Shown: one piece after another, positions 1-5,590 of the stretch
How positions within the stretch are numbered: position 1 is the stretch's first letter
Layout of the letters: each line of letters starts with the position of its first letter
Source: a bacterium
GTDB taxonomy: Bacteria > Patescibacteria > Microgenomatia > Levybacterales > GWA1-39-11
DNA: 8,015 nt
Direction of reading: 5' to 3'
Assembly: GCA_021825285.1 (NCBI GenBank)
Contig: JAKAHW010000044.1
Location: 1-8,015 of the forward strand
The notes under the pieces: generated by a model
The model's database searches: none
What the model was told of the DNA's origin: nothing
What the model saw: only the letters and a program-made list of their open reading frames with translations
Position numbers and translations under genes: made by a program

Positions 1-160
1 AAGACGTAAGAAGAACTTCTGAAATTCCGGCTCTTTGCATTGCTTCAAGAGGATAATAAATCATTGGCTTATTGTAGATTGGAAGCAAATGTTTATTTGT
101 AACCCAAGTTAATGGTCTTAATCTTGTTGCCAGTCCTCCAGCTAAAATTATACCTTTCAT
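1..160 (-). CDS. rmlA: Glucose-1-phosphate thymidylyltransferase, N-terminal part (cut by window edge)
   Basis: Only the first 53 codons are in the window; the rest lies beyond position 1. The fragment opens [18 protein letters not shown], the nucleotide-binding G-G-x-x-T-R-L-x-P-L-T loop of sugar-phosphate nucleotidyltransferases, followed by [20 protein letters not shown] (residues 22-41). The pattern K-x-L-L-P-[IV]-Y-x-K-P-M-I-Y-Y-P is typical of RmlA/RfbA. By family knowledge RmlA joins glucose-1-phosphate and dTTP to give dTDP-glucose, the first step towards dTDP-rhamnose and other surface sugars, in the cytoplasm. The start is the only ATG in a suitable place, directly at the conserved N-terminus. 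No Shine-Dalgarno is visible, and the gap to the upstream membrane protein gene is 18 bases, so it may be read from the same transcript. A related nucleotidyltransferase with another sugar or nucleotide specificity cannot be excluded from 53 residues. Confidence 0.9.
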   Translation of the reverse strand, partial: MKGIILAGGLATRLRPLTWVTNKHLLPIYNKPMIYYPLEAMQRAGISEVLLTS

Positions 161-178
161 CAATAAATATTTAAAACT

Positions 179-439
179 TTAAACTTTTCCTAAGTTTGCG
201 AAAAGAAAAACTGCAAATATTATTAAGCTTATTAAAACATATTCTATCATAATTTTTAAATGCAAGGAATGATGTATTTTGTGGTGAATAAAGCCCATAA
301 AAACATATGACAGAAGCACTAAAACAAGAATCGAAGACTGCAAAACAAAGCTTATGGAAAGTGAATAAATTAGCAAAAATCCAACGATCAAAATGAATAG
401 TTCTGCGAAGTAATATATTTGATGTGGTGCTTTTCTCAT
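179..439 (-). CDS. Small three-helix membrane protein with a His cluster, function unknown
   Basis: I do not recognise this 86-residue protein. It is strongly hydrophobic with three likely membrane helices at about residues 10-30, 32-51 and 63-83. The only strongly polar internal stretch is the loop HHKIHHSLHLK (52-62), with five histidines and two lysines. An isolated acidic residue, Glu66, lies near the start of the third helix. The N-terminus MRKAPHQ is basic. The ATG starts three bases after the CAP-protein stop codon with no Shine-Dalgarno, which suggests coupling to that gene. The tight spacing and the membrane nature of both products hint that they work together, but this is inference. 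The length, sensible start and lack of a better frame support a real gene. The His cluster might bind a metal or simply be an interfacial loop. Confidence 0.75.
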   Translation of the reverse strand: MRKAPHQIYYFAELFILIVGFLLIYSLSISFVLQSSILVLVLLSYVFMGFIHHKIHHSLHLKIMIEYVLISLIIFAVFLFANLGKV

Positions 440-442
440 TAT

Positions 443-1354
443 TTATAAAATAAACCCTGCATTTTGGAAAATAATAAAAATTGCAAAAAGCATAACAAGC
501 ATTATATGATCCAGGTTATGACCCACAAGTCTTGGAATTTTATTTTTTTCAACTATTACTAAATCCATTACAAAAGCAAATAACAAAACTGATAGAATAA
601 AAATTGAGACCGATTTAGTTGCCGGTTTTACATCTATTTTTGGTTTAATAAATGTCTCTGAAGGAACCTCCGCTTTTTTACCTAAAAGAGTGGGCTTTTC
701 CGCTACTTGGGGAGCTTTTGCGGTTTCGACTTTTGCTGGCTCCTGGACTTGGGCTAGGGGAGGCTGCTGCGGCTTTACGGCTGTTGGATATTCAGTTGAA
801 CCAAACATCTGAACCACGAGTACCGTATCTTCTCCCATTAGATTTCCTTCAACAATTGCAAAGCCTATATCCTTATATTTTTCAGATAGTAAATTTTCCC
901 TGTGGGATGGGGAATTCATCCAGGCGTTTACGATATCGCCGGAATTTGTAAAGCCTTTTGCCAGATTCTCTCCGGCATATAAATAATTGTATCCTGAATT
1001 TTTAATAAATAACCAAGGAGAAGTACTTCCGTCAGGAGCAAAATGCGCCCAGTAATTTTTTGCAAACATGTCTTGAGCTTTTAAAGAAGCTGCAGCGGAA
1101 AGATTGGAATTTAATGACAGCGTTCCTAAATTTCTCTCTCTCCTTATATTGTTAACTTGATTAAGCATTTCGCTTTCGGAGATAGAATAAGAAATACCTA
1201 GAATTTCAGGATGTTTGTTCTTTACATAAACACCCCCAACGGTAATTGAAACCAAGAGGAGGAAAAGAAAAAACAACGAAGAGTTATGAAGCAATTTGCT
1301 TCTATAGTTATTCCTGTGATGCGGAATAAATAGGTTATGCAAAAACTTAAGCAT
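443..1354 (-). CDS. Membrane-anchored CAP-domain (SCP/PR-1-like) protein with C-terminal helix pair
   Basis: This 303-residue protein has a basic N-terminus, a membrane anchor at about residues 26-44, then a bacterial CAP domain at about 60-190. Visible CAP hallmarks are YWAHFAPDG (101-109, His104), AGENLAKGF (127-135, Glu129), AWMNSPSHRENLL (144-156, His151 and Glu153) and VQMFGSTEY (181-189). His104, Glu129 and His151 fit the residues lining the CAP cleft. A Pro/Ala/Lys-rich linker (191-247) leads to two more helices at about 249-268 and 282-300. Bacterial CAP proteins are usually secreted or singly anchored; their biochemical activity is mostly unproven, with roles proposed in surface or wall biology. 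With the N-terminus inside, the CAP domain would face outwards, and the last helix pair would form a re-entering hairpin. The start follows tsaB by 27 bases without a Shine-Dalgarno. The domain call is secure; the function is not. Confidence 0.9.
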   Translation of the reverse strand: MLKFLHNLFIPHHRNNYRSKLLHNSSLFFLFLLLVSITVGGVYVKNKHPEILGISYSISESEMLNQVNNIRRERNLGTLSLNSNLSAAASLKAQDMFAKNYWAHFAPDGSTSPWLFIKNSGYNYLYAGENLAKGFTNSGDIVNAWMNSPSHRENLLSEKYKDIGFAIVEGNLMGEDTVLVVQMFGSTEYPTAVKPQQPPLAQVQEPAKVETAKAPQVAEKPTLLGKKAEVPSETFIKPKIDVKPATKSVSIFILSVLLFAFVMDLVIVEKNKIPRLVGHNLDHIMLVMLFAIFIIFQNAGFIL

Positions 1355-1368
1355 AGTTACATTATGCT
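1350..1368 (-). promoter_or_regulatory. Small hairpin covering the CAP-protein start codon
   Basis: On the minus strand the 6-base arms AGCATA and TATGCT form a perfect inverted repeat around a 7-base loop, and the second arm contains the ATG of the CAP gene. Such a hairpin could slow initiation, or it could be chance in AT-rich DNA. A CATAAT hexamer lies inside it, but no good -35 box is placed upstream. Weak evidence only. Confidence 0.2.
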
Positions 1369-1381
1369 ACATTTCTTTTTG

Positions 1382-1687
1382 CTAATAAATAGGTGTCTCA
1401 ATCTCTCCTATTTTTTTGTTATTTACCTTTCTGAGCAAGCCAAAAGAAAGAGCATTTGTTATTGAAATTCCTACCCTAAGACCCGTAAATGATCCCGGAC
1501 CTTTATTCACTTTAATTTCATCTATGTCCTCGGGTCTGATTTTTGCTTCCTTTAAAATTTTTTCTATTAAAGGAAGGGTTATCTGAGAAGATTGCCTTTC
1601 TTCTTCTAAAACAAACTCCACATTTTCCTTTTTTAGCTTTATTATTGTTTTTTTATTATTACTTGTATCTATATAAAGTGTATTCAT
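1382..1687 (-). CDS. tsaB: TsaB (YeaZ) of t6A synthesis, very short form
   Basis: At 101 residues this is less than half the usual TsaB length of about 220-230. It keeps the first lobe of the ASKHA fold: the opening strand MNTLYIDTSNN, a His-less helix region QSSQITLPLIEKILKEAKI (32-50), and the signature NKGPGSFTGLRVGISITNAL (61-80). It ends in KIGEIETPIY with a TAG stop. The second lobe is absent, and there is no room for it because the next gene starts 27 bases on. TsaB is a catalytically silent partner that dimerises with TsaD and, with TsaE, supports transfer of threonylcarbamoyl to A37 of ANN-reading tRNAs. Known TsaB-TsaD contacts use first-lobe helices, so a one-lobe version could still work. 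It starts four bases after the tsaC stop without a Shine-Dalgarno, so coupling is likely. No remnant of a lost C-terminal part is visible. Confidence 0.85.
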   Translation of the reverse strand: MNTLYIDTSNNKKTIIKLKKENVEFVLEEERQSSQITLPLIEKILKEAKIRPEDIDEIKVNKGPGSFTGLRVGISITNALSFGLLRKVNNKKIGEIETPIY

Positions 1688-1691
1688 GCTT

Positions 1692-2264
1692 TTATTTTAA
1701 CTTAACTGCCCCTTCGCGCAAAATTTTCCAATCTTTGTTTGTACAATCAATAACTGTGGACGACAAGTGCTCGCTTTTTGTTTTTCCTTTTAATACATAG
1801 TCTGCCAACTTTGCTAATTCCGGATCAATTTCTTCAAAAACAAATGGTGTCTCTTTGCCCGAAAAATTTGCAGAAGGACCAAGAATTGGAACCCCTATCC
1901 CCTCAATTAAACTTAATGCGGCTTGGTTATCCGGCATTCTCAATCCGACAGTTTGGGTTCGTGCCGAGACCAATTCCGGAACCTTATTGTTTCCCCTAAG
2001 GATTATTGTTAATCCTCCCGGCCAATATTTTTCCATAAGATTTCGGACATTATCCGGCAATTCAGAAACATAATCCTCAGCCATAGAAATTGAACTTACT
2101 AAAACCGGCGAAGGTTTATTTTCGGGTCGCTTTCGGATTTCAAACAATCGCTTAATCGATTCCGGATTATCAATCCTGCATCCTATGCCAAATGCCGTAT
2201 CAGTCGGAAAAATCACAAGTCCGCCGCTATTTAAAATTTTTATTGCTTTTTCCAAATTACTCAT
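1692..2264 (-). CDS. tsaC: L-threonylcarbamoyladenylate synthase (TsaC, YrdC-type)
   Basis: The 190-residue product matches the single-domain YrdC form, not the longer Sua5 form with an extra C-terminal domain. Motifs in order are GGLVIFPTDTAFGIGC (14-29), the substrate-binding basic stretch IRKRPENKPSPVLV (43-56), WPGGLTIIL (81-89), VGLRMPDN (106-113), PILGPSANFSG (126-136), SSTVIDC (168-174) and ILREGAV (181-187). The enzyme makes threonylcarbamoyl-AMP from threonine, bicarbonate and ATP in the cytoplasm, the first step of tRNA t6A37 formation. Its start codon lies within the last codons of tsaE: the shared 8 bases read ATGAGTAA on the minus strand, so the two are translationally coupled. 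A G-rich AGGGG three bases before the ATG could act as a weak ribosome site. The neighbours tsaE and tsaB complete the pathway except for TsaD. Confidence 0.95.
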   Translation of the reverse strand: MSNLEKAIKILNSGGLVIFPTDTAFGIGCRIDNPESIKRLFEIRKRPENKPSPVLVSSISMAEDYVSELPDNVRNLMEKYWPGGLTIILRGNNKVPELVSARTQTVGLRMPDNQAALSLIEGIGVPILGPSANFSGKETPFVFEEIDPELAKLADYVLKGKTKSEHLSSTVIDCTNKDWKILREGAVKLK

Positions 2265-2688
2265 ATTCCCCTACTTCAACATTTCTTTCATTTTTCCCAA
2301 CATTTTTAAATTTAATTTCCCATCTATTTTTCGGCTTTTCTTCCTCAAGTCTATCTGCCCATTCAATTACAGTAATTCCATTTGGGTCATCTAAAATTTC
2401 GGGCAAACCTATATTTTGAATTTTTTCTTTTCCTTCTATCCTATACAGGTCTATGTGGTAAAAGTTTAAACCAGAAGATACGTGTTTTCTTATTAATACA
2501 AATGTCGGCGAGATGATTCTTGAAGGAATATTTAAACCCTTAGCCAAACCTTTCGTAAAAGTTGTTTTTCCTACTCCTAAATCCCCATATAAAAAAACTT
2601 TATCACCCGAGGTTAAATTTTTTGCAAACTCTTCCCCGAATTTTTCCATTTCATTTTCCGAGTTTAAGGTTTTTTTAAATTTCTTCAT
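2257..2688 (-). CDS. tsaE: TsaE (YjeE) ATPase of t6A synthesis
   Basis: The 143-residue P-loop protein drives the TsaB-TsaD complex through t6A cycles by ATP hydrolysis. Walker A is GDLGVGKTTF (35-44); other family marks are SPTFVLI (60-66), YHIDLYR (77-83) and VIEWADRL (107-114). I chose the ATG at 2688. It gives the standard N-terminus MKKFKKTLNSENEM and follows a clear purine-rich ribosome site. An in-frame ATG at 2739 would add 17 residues that overlap the membrane-anchor codons of the upstream gene and look unlike the family. The start overlaps the end of the surface-protein gene by 14 bases, and its stop overlaps tsaC by 8. All expected motifs are intact, so the enzyme should be active. 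Together with tsaC and tsaB it forms a t6A cluster; tsaD is not in the window. Confidence 0.95.
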   Translation of the reverse strand: MKKFKKTLNSENEMEKFGEEFAKNLTSGDKVFLYGDLGVGKTTFTKGLAKGLNIPSRIISPTFVLIRKHVSSGLNFYHIDLYRIEGKEKIQNIGLPEILDDPNGITVIEWADRLEEEKPKNRWEIKFKNVGKNERNVEVGEYE

Positions 2689-3466
2689 TTTTCCCTTCTC
2701 TCCTGCTTTTTTGATATAGAAGTATACCACAGGCAACACAAATTATTACTCCTCCTCCAAAAAAACTTATCCAGAATTTGCTTTCTGAAATTCCCAAAAC
2801 CTTTGCATCTTCCTTTTTCTTTTCTTTATTTTTTTCTGAATCGTTTAAGCCCAAAACGGACGAAGGAAACCCCGTTATTTCATCAGGAGTTATTGAAGAG
2901 ACTTTGGTTGTTGTAGGTATTTTTGTGGTTGTTAGGGTAGGTGTTTTTGTTGGAACGGGTGTATTTGTTGATGTAGGCATTTGAGTCGGTGCCGATGTGG
3001 GATTCATCCCTGTTATGGAAACTTCAATGCTTGATGACCAATCCGAAACGCTGCTACCGTTAGCCGTATATCTTCCAATCTTTAAGAGGTATGAACCGTT
3101 TCCTTTAAAATATGAACTTGATATATCAGACTTAAGCTTCATCTTTCCTGACCAAGTACCTTCAGCGGTTATCTGTATTTGTAAAAATTTCTTGGGATCA
3201 ATTGGCGATGCTCCGTTATACCAATCATTTAAATGATTAAACGTATACCCAAAATATGAAGTCGTTGAATCAGGATAAAAAGCTGCTCTTAAATAATTAA
3301 AAGTATTGGCTGCTGCTCCGCTTATTTTTACATCAATAGAAGCTTCCTGCTCCTTATCGAATGCTCCGGGCGCATTAAAAAACTCTACAGTCGCAGCAGA
3401 TATATTTTGGGGAAAAATTATAAACAAAAATAAAAAAACAGCTATAAATAAAGGCAATCTTTTCAT
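2675..3466 (-). CDS. Secreted surface protein: beta domain, Thr/Pro stalk, C-terminal membrane anchor
   Basis: This 263-residue protein has a Sec signal peptide (1-24, cleavage probably after ISA or SAA) and an extracellular, beta-rich domain at about 25-153. That domain has aromatic and glycine motifs such as YLLKIGRYTANGSSVSDWSS (126-145), which look Ig-like. A Thr/Pro/Ser stalk follows at about 156-195, then a charged linker with a Lys/Glu run (211-222), a single membrane helix (231-251) and a short basic tail KSRREGKNEEI. The expected topology is domain outside and tail inside. The sequence VLG occurs at 204-206 and 223-225, the second just before the anchor. I cannot name a function; adhesion or surface-layer display is conceivable. 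It follows the hydrolase gene by 40 bases and overlaps tsaE by 14. No Shine-Dalgarno is seen, and a promoter candidate lies just upstream. Confidence 0.85.
   Translation of the reverse strand: MKRLPLFIAVFLFLFIIFPQNISAATVEFFNAPGAFDKEQEASIDVKISGAAANTFNYLRAAFYPDSTTSYFGYTFNHLNDWYNGASPIDPKKFLQIQITAEGTWSGKMKLKSDISSSYFKGNGSYLLKIGRYTANGSSVSDWSSSIEVSITGMNPTSAPTQMPTSTNTPVPTKTPTLTTTKIPTTTKVSSITPDEITGFPSSVLGLNDSEKNKEKKKEDAKVLGISESKFWISFFGGGVIICVACGILLYQKSRREGKNEEI
2689..2704 (-). promoter_or_regulatory. Ribosome binding site that sets the tsaE start
   Basis: Reading the minus strand into the ATG at 2688 gives AGGAGAGAAGGGAAAA, which holds AGGAG 11 bases and AAGGG four bases before the start codon. It is the clearest Shine-Dalgarno-like sequence in the window and favours the shorter tsaE start over the ATG at 2739. 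It lies within the last codons of the upstream gene. Confidence 0.6.
2897..3001 (-). repeat. Low-complexity Thr/Pro stalk-coding repeat
   Basis: These 35 codons encode residues 156-190 of the surface protein, an imperfect run of PT, TPT and TTTK units such as TNTPVPTKTPTLTTTK. At DNA level the minus strand is rich in ACA/ACT and CCT/CCC codons. Such stalks lift extracellular domains off the membrane and may be glycosylated. The unit number could vary between strains through slippage. Confidence 0.7.
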
Positions 3467-3476
3467 AGCTGCTTTA

Positions 3477-3506
3477 ATTATTAATTAACTCAAACATTAA
3501 TTGCAA
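3477..3506 (-). promoter_or_regulatory. Weak candidate promoter for the surface-protein and t6A genes
   Basis: In the 40-base gap after the hydrolase stop, the minus strand has TTGCAA (3506-3501; four of six -35 consensus bases), an 18-base spacer and AATAAT (3482-3477; five of six -10 bases). The ATG follows 10 bases after the -10 box. Transcription from here would give a nearly leaderless mRNA, which would fit the missing Shine-Dalgarno. The region is very AT-rich, so a chance match is quite possible. Confidence 0.3.
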
Positions 3507-4730
3507 CTAACCCTTATACCAGCCGTATTGGAAGATTTGCCCTGAGGAATAATGATCCGTAAAGTTTAAATTCGGACCATACCAAGGATCGTTCATTATA
3601 TAATTTCCACCCGAACCGCTTTTTAAAACTATAAAATGCTGACCATAAATGCCCGCTCGAACTCCTACGATAACGGGTTCTCCACTGGAAAGTTTCCCGT
3701 CTATATCTGCTTGATTGTTTCCCCAAATCGAAGTAAAACTTCCTCCTCCCCAAGGCAGAAGCATGTAAGCAGTATTTGAAAAGAAATAAGAAGAATTACC
3801 GGCTATGCCTGCCGGTGTCACTCCCTGCCCGTGTTCTTTTAGAACCATTGCAACCGAGGTAAGAAGACATCCTACATCCCAAACTTGATCACCAGAACTT
3901 CCAATAGTGTTCCTTCCCCACCTCTCATCCCTTTGGTTATAATACCAACCGTCAGGGCTTGGCTGAGCAGGTAAAATCGAAGATCCCCCGGCAACAGACG
4001 AGAAAGTCTTGAAAGCGCTTATTTGAGCTTGGGCGTCCTGTAACAATTTTTGATATCTTGCCTCATCGTTTTTGGTAGCGGCAAGAAGATTTTGTTGAGC
4101 AATCTTCTCCTGATTGAGCTCATTTGTATAATCCTCAAGTTTTTTGTTAAGCTGTTTTGCCTCTTTTTCTTTTTCTTCAAAGATTGTTTTTTGATTTGAG
4201 TAATCTACCTTTGCCTGCTCTGCAGCATAAATATTTTTCTTATCATATTCCTGCACCAACTTTAAATATTTAAGCCTTGTAAAAAGATTTGTGAGATCTT
4301 TTGATGTCAGAAATACTTCCCAAGGGTCGACCCTGCCTACCTGGTATACTGCAGCCACTCTTCCTACCATTGCCTTAGTTGAGTAGCTTATATCTTTTTC
4401 AAGACCTGAAACTTTATCTTTTGTAATAGCTATATCTTTTTCCAGATCTGCTATTTTTTGCTTTGTATCAGCAATTCTAAATTCAGTTAGCTTTATCTGA
4501 TTTGCCATAATCAAGATTTGAGATGATAACGTCTTTCCTTTTCCTTGAAGTTCTGAAATTTTTTGTTGGTATTCCTTAATTTTATTTTGAAGTTCACTTT
4601 CAGAAGGACCGGAAGTAGGAGCCGGAGTTGGTGTAGTTGTTGCGTCTTGGGCTTTTGAGATAGCTGCGAAAACAAAAAAACCAAACAATAGAATTACTAT
4701 TTGAACTAAAAAAAAATTCTTTAGAATCAT
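3507..4730 (-). CDS. FtsEX-linked secreted hydrolase: PcsB-like coiled coil plus C39-like cysteine peptidase
   Basis: This 407-residue protein has a signal peptide or anchor (about 6-27, possible cleavage after SKA), a short TTTPTPAPTSGPS linker (31-43) and a long coiled coil (about 44-240). The coiled coil is broken by a hydrophobic hairpin, AMVGRVAAVYQVGR to NLFTRLKYLKLV (120-159). That layout matches the PcsB/EnvC-type domain by which such proteins bind the outer loop of FtsX. The C-terminal domain (about 262-407) is papain-like, C39_2 type: GWYYNQRDERWG (261-272, oxyanion Gln266), DVGCLLTSVAMVL (285-297, catalytic Cys288), GQHFIVLK (363-370, His365) and MNDPWYG (379-385, Asp381). Its start codon overlaps the ftsX stop as ATGA, so it is coupled to ftsX. 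The likely role is septal wall cleavage gated by FtsEX. The substrate bond (peptide cross-bridge or protein) is not shown by sequence. Confidence 0.88.
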   Translation of the reverse strand: MILKNFFLVQIVILLFGFFVFAAISKAQDATTTPTPAPTSGPSESELQNKIKEYQQKISELQGKGKTLSSQILIMANQIKLTEFRIADTKQKIADLEKDIAITKDKVSGLEKDISYSTKAMVGRVAAVYQVGRVDPWEVFLTSKDLTNLFTRLKYLKLVQEYDKKNIYAAEQAKVDYSNQKTIFEEKEKEAKQLNKKLEDYTNELNQEKIAQQNLLAATKNDEARYQKLLQDAQAQISAFKTFSSVAGGSSILPAQPSPDGWYYNQRDERWGRNTIGSSGDQVWDVGCLLTSVAMVLKEHGQGVTPAGIAGNSSYFFSNTAYMLLPWGGGSFTSIWGNNQADIDGKLSSGEPVIVGVRAGIYGQHFIVLKSGSGGNYIMNDPWYGPNLNFTDHYSSGQIFQYGWYKG

Positions 4731-5590
4731 TTTAGATACCGAAGAACAGCAAGATAGCTGGCAAAAGCACCTAAGAAACCTGCAACCAGAAGCTCTACAC
4801 CCAAAAGCTCAATCAAAATTAGAGGAGATATGGGGAAAACAGGAACAGTTTTTAAAAATGACTCAAGCAGCGGTGTAGCATAAATAAATATACCCATCGA
4901 AACTGTCCAGCCGATAATGGCTCCCGCTACTCCATAGATAATTCCTTCCAGCAAAAATGGTGCCCTGATAAACCAGTTCGAAGCGCCAATTAGCTTCATT
5001 ATCTCTATCTCGTCCCGTCTTATTGTTATTTTTATACCTACAATCGTTAAGATTATAAACAGTGACTCAACAAGCAATACCGAAATTATAGTTATTCCTA
5101 TTTTACGAAGTGCATTTGTCCAGGAAACTAAAGTATCAATTATGTCTTTTTGGAAAACAACTTTCTCTATGTTTTTATTACCATTTACTATTGATGCAAG
5201 ATTCTCAAGATTTTCAGCTTTGTTTGCCTGAACCTCAATAGAAGCAGGCAGAATATCGGCAGTTACCAAATCAAGGAGAATTGGTTCGTTTTTGTTCATT
5301 TCTTTATAAATCTTTAGAGCCTCTTCTTTAGAAACATAAACTATTGATGATGTTTTTCCTGTCTCCTGAAGTTGCTTTTGAAGACTTCCTATATCTTCTT
5401 TCGTTGTACCGTCCTTGAAGAAAACCGTTAACTGAGGCCTTGATTCAAAGTAATCAATAAGCCTTACCGAAAGAATGGTTAAAATCGCAAAAAGAGAAAT
5501 GGAGAAAAAAGCAATTGCCATAATAAGAGTAGCGGCAAAAGCCTGGTAAGGCGACCTTCTTAAATATCTTGCGACTGTTTTAAGATGCAT
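4727..5590 (-). CDS. ftsX: Cell-division protein FtsX
   Basis: FtsX is the membrane half of the FtsEX complex, an ABC-like mechanotransmitter that turns ATP hydrolysis by FtsE into activation of wall hydrolases outside the cell. The 287-residue product has the family layout: cytoplasmic basic start MHLKTVARYLRRSPYQ, helix 1 at about 20-43, a large outer loop (48-163) that binds the partner hydrolase, helix 2 at about 165-188, the cytoplasmic signature RRDEIEIMKLIGAS (191-204) that couples to FtsE, and helices 3 and 4 at about 213-238 and 256-282. The length is normal. The start lies inside ftsE (11-base overlap), with AGG at a suitable distance, and the stop overlaps the hydrolase gene by four bases. 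The gene order ftsE-ftsX-hydrolase places this hydrolase as its probable partner. Confidence 0.96.
   Translation of the reverse strand: MHLKTVARYLRRSPYQAFAATLIMAIAFFSISLFAILTILSVRLIDYFESRPQLTVFFKDGTTKEDIGSLQKQLQETGKTSSIVYVSKEEALKIYKEMNKNEPILLDLVTADILPASIEVQANKAENLENLASIVNGNKNIEKVVFQKDIIDTLVSWTNALRKIGITIISVLLVESLFIILTIVGIKITIRRDEIEIMKLIGASNWFIRAPFLLEGIIYGVAGAIIGWTVSMGIFIYATPLLESFLKTVPVFPISPLILIELLGVELLVAGFLGAFASYLAVLRYLK

Noticed and set aside
652..951. Open frame of 99 codons on the plus strand
   Set aside because: It lies opposite the CAP-domain gene. The translation is Leu/Pro-rich with no domain, and the minus-strand protein in the same place has clear motifs.
1543..2419. Several plus-strand open frames of 69-85 codons
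   Set aside because: They are antisense to tsaB, tsaC and tsaE, are rich in Phe/Leu/Ser as expected from AT-rich coding DNA read backwards, and show no family motifs.
2689..2739. Longer tsaE start at 2739
   Set aside because: The extra 17 residues are encoded by the tail and anchor codons of the upstream gene and do not fit the TsaE N-terminus. A ribosome site supports 2688.
2513..3488. Plus-strand open frames opposite the surface protein and tsaE, including a Val/Gly-rich one
   Set aside because: The Val/Gly repeats are the reverse reading of the Thr/Pro stalk. The minus-strand gene has a signal peptide and an anchor, so it is the real one.
3467..3506. Terminator in the gap after the hydrolase gene
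   Set aside because: The TTAATTAA palindrome is short and all A/T, with no GC stem followed by a T run.
3514..3753. 79-codon minus-strand frame rich in Arg and Ser
   Set aside because: It is a shifted frame within the C39-like domain of the hydrolase, whose catalytic motifs are in the main frame.
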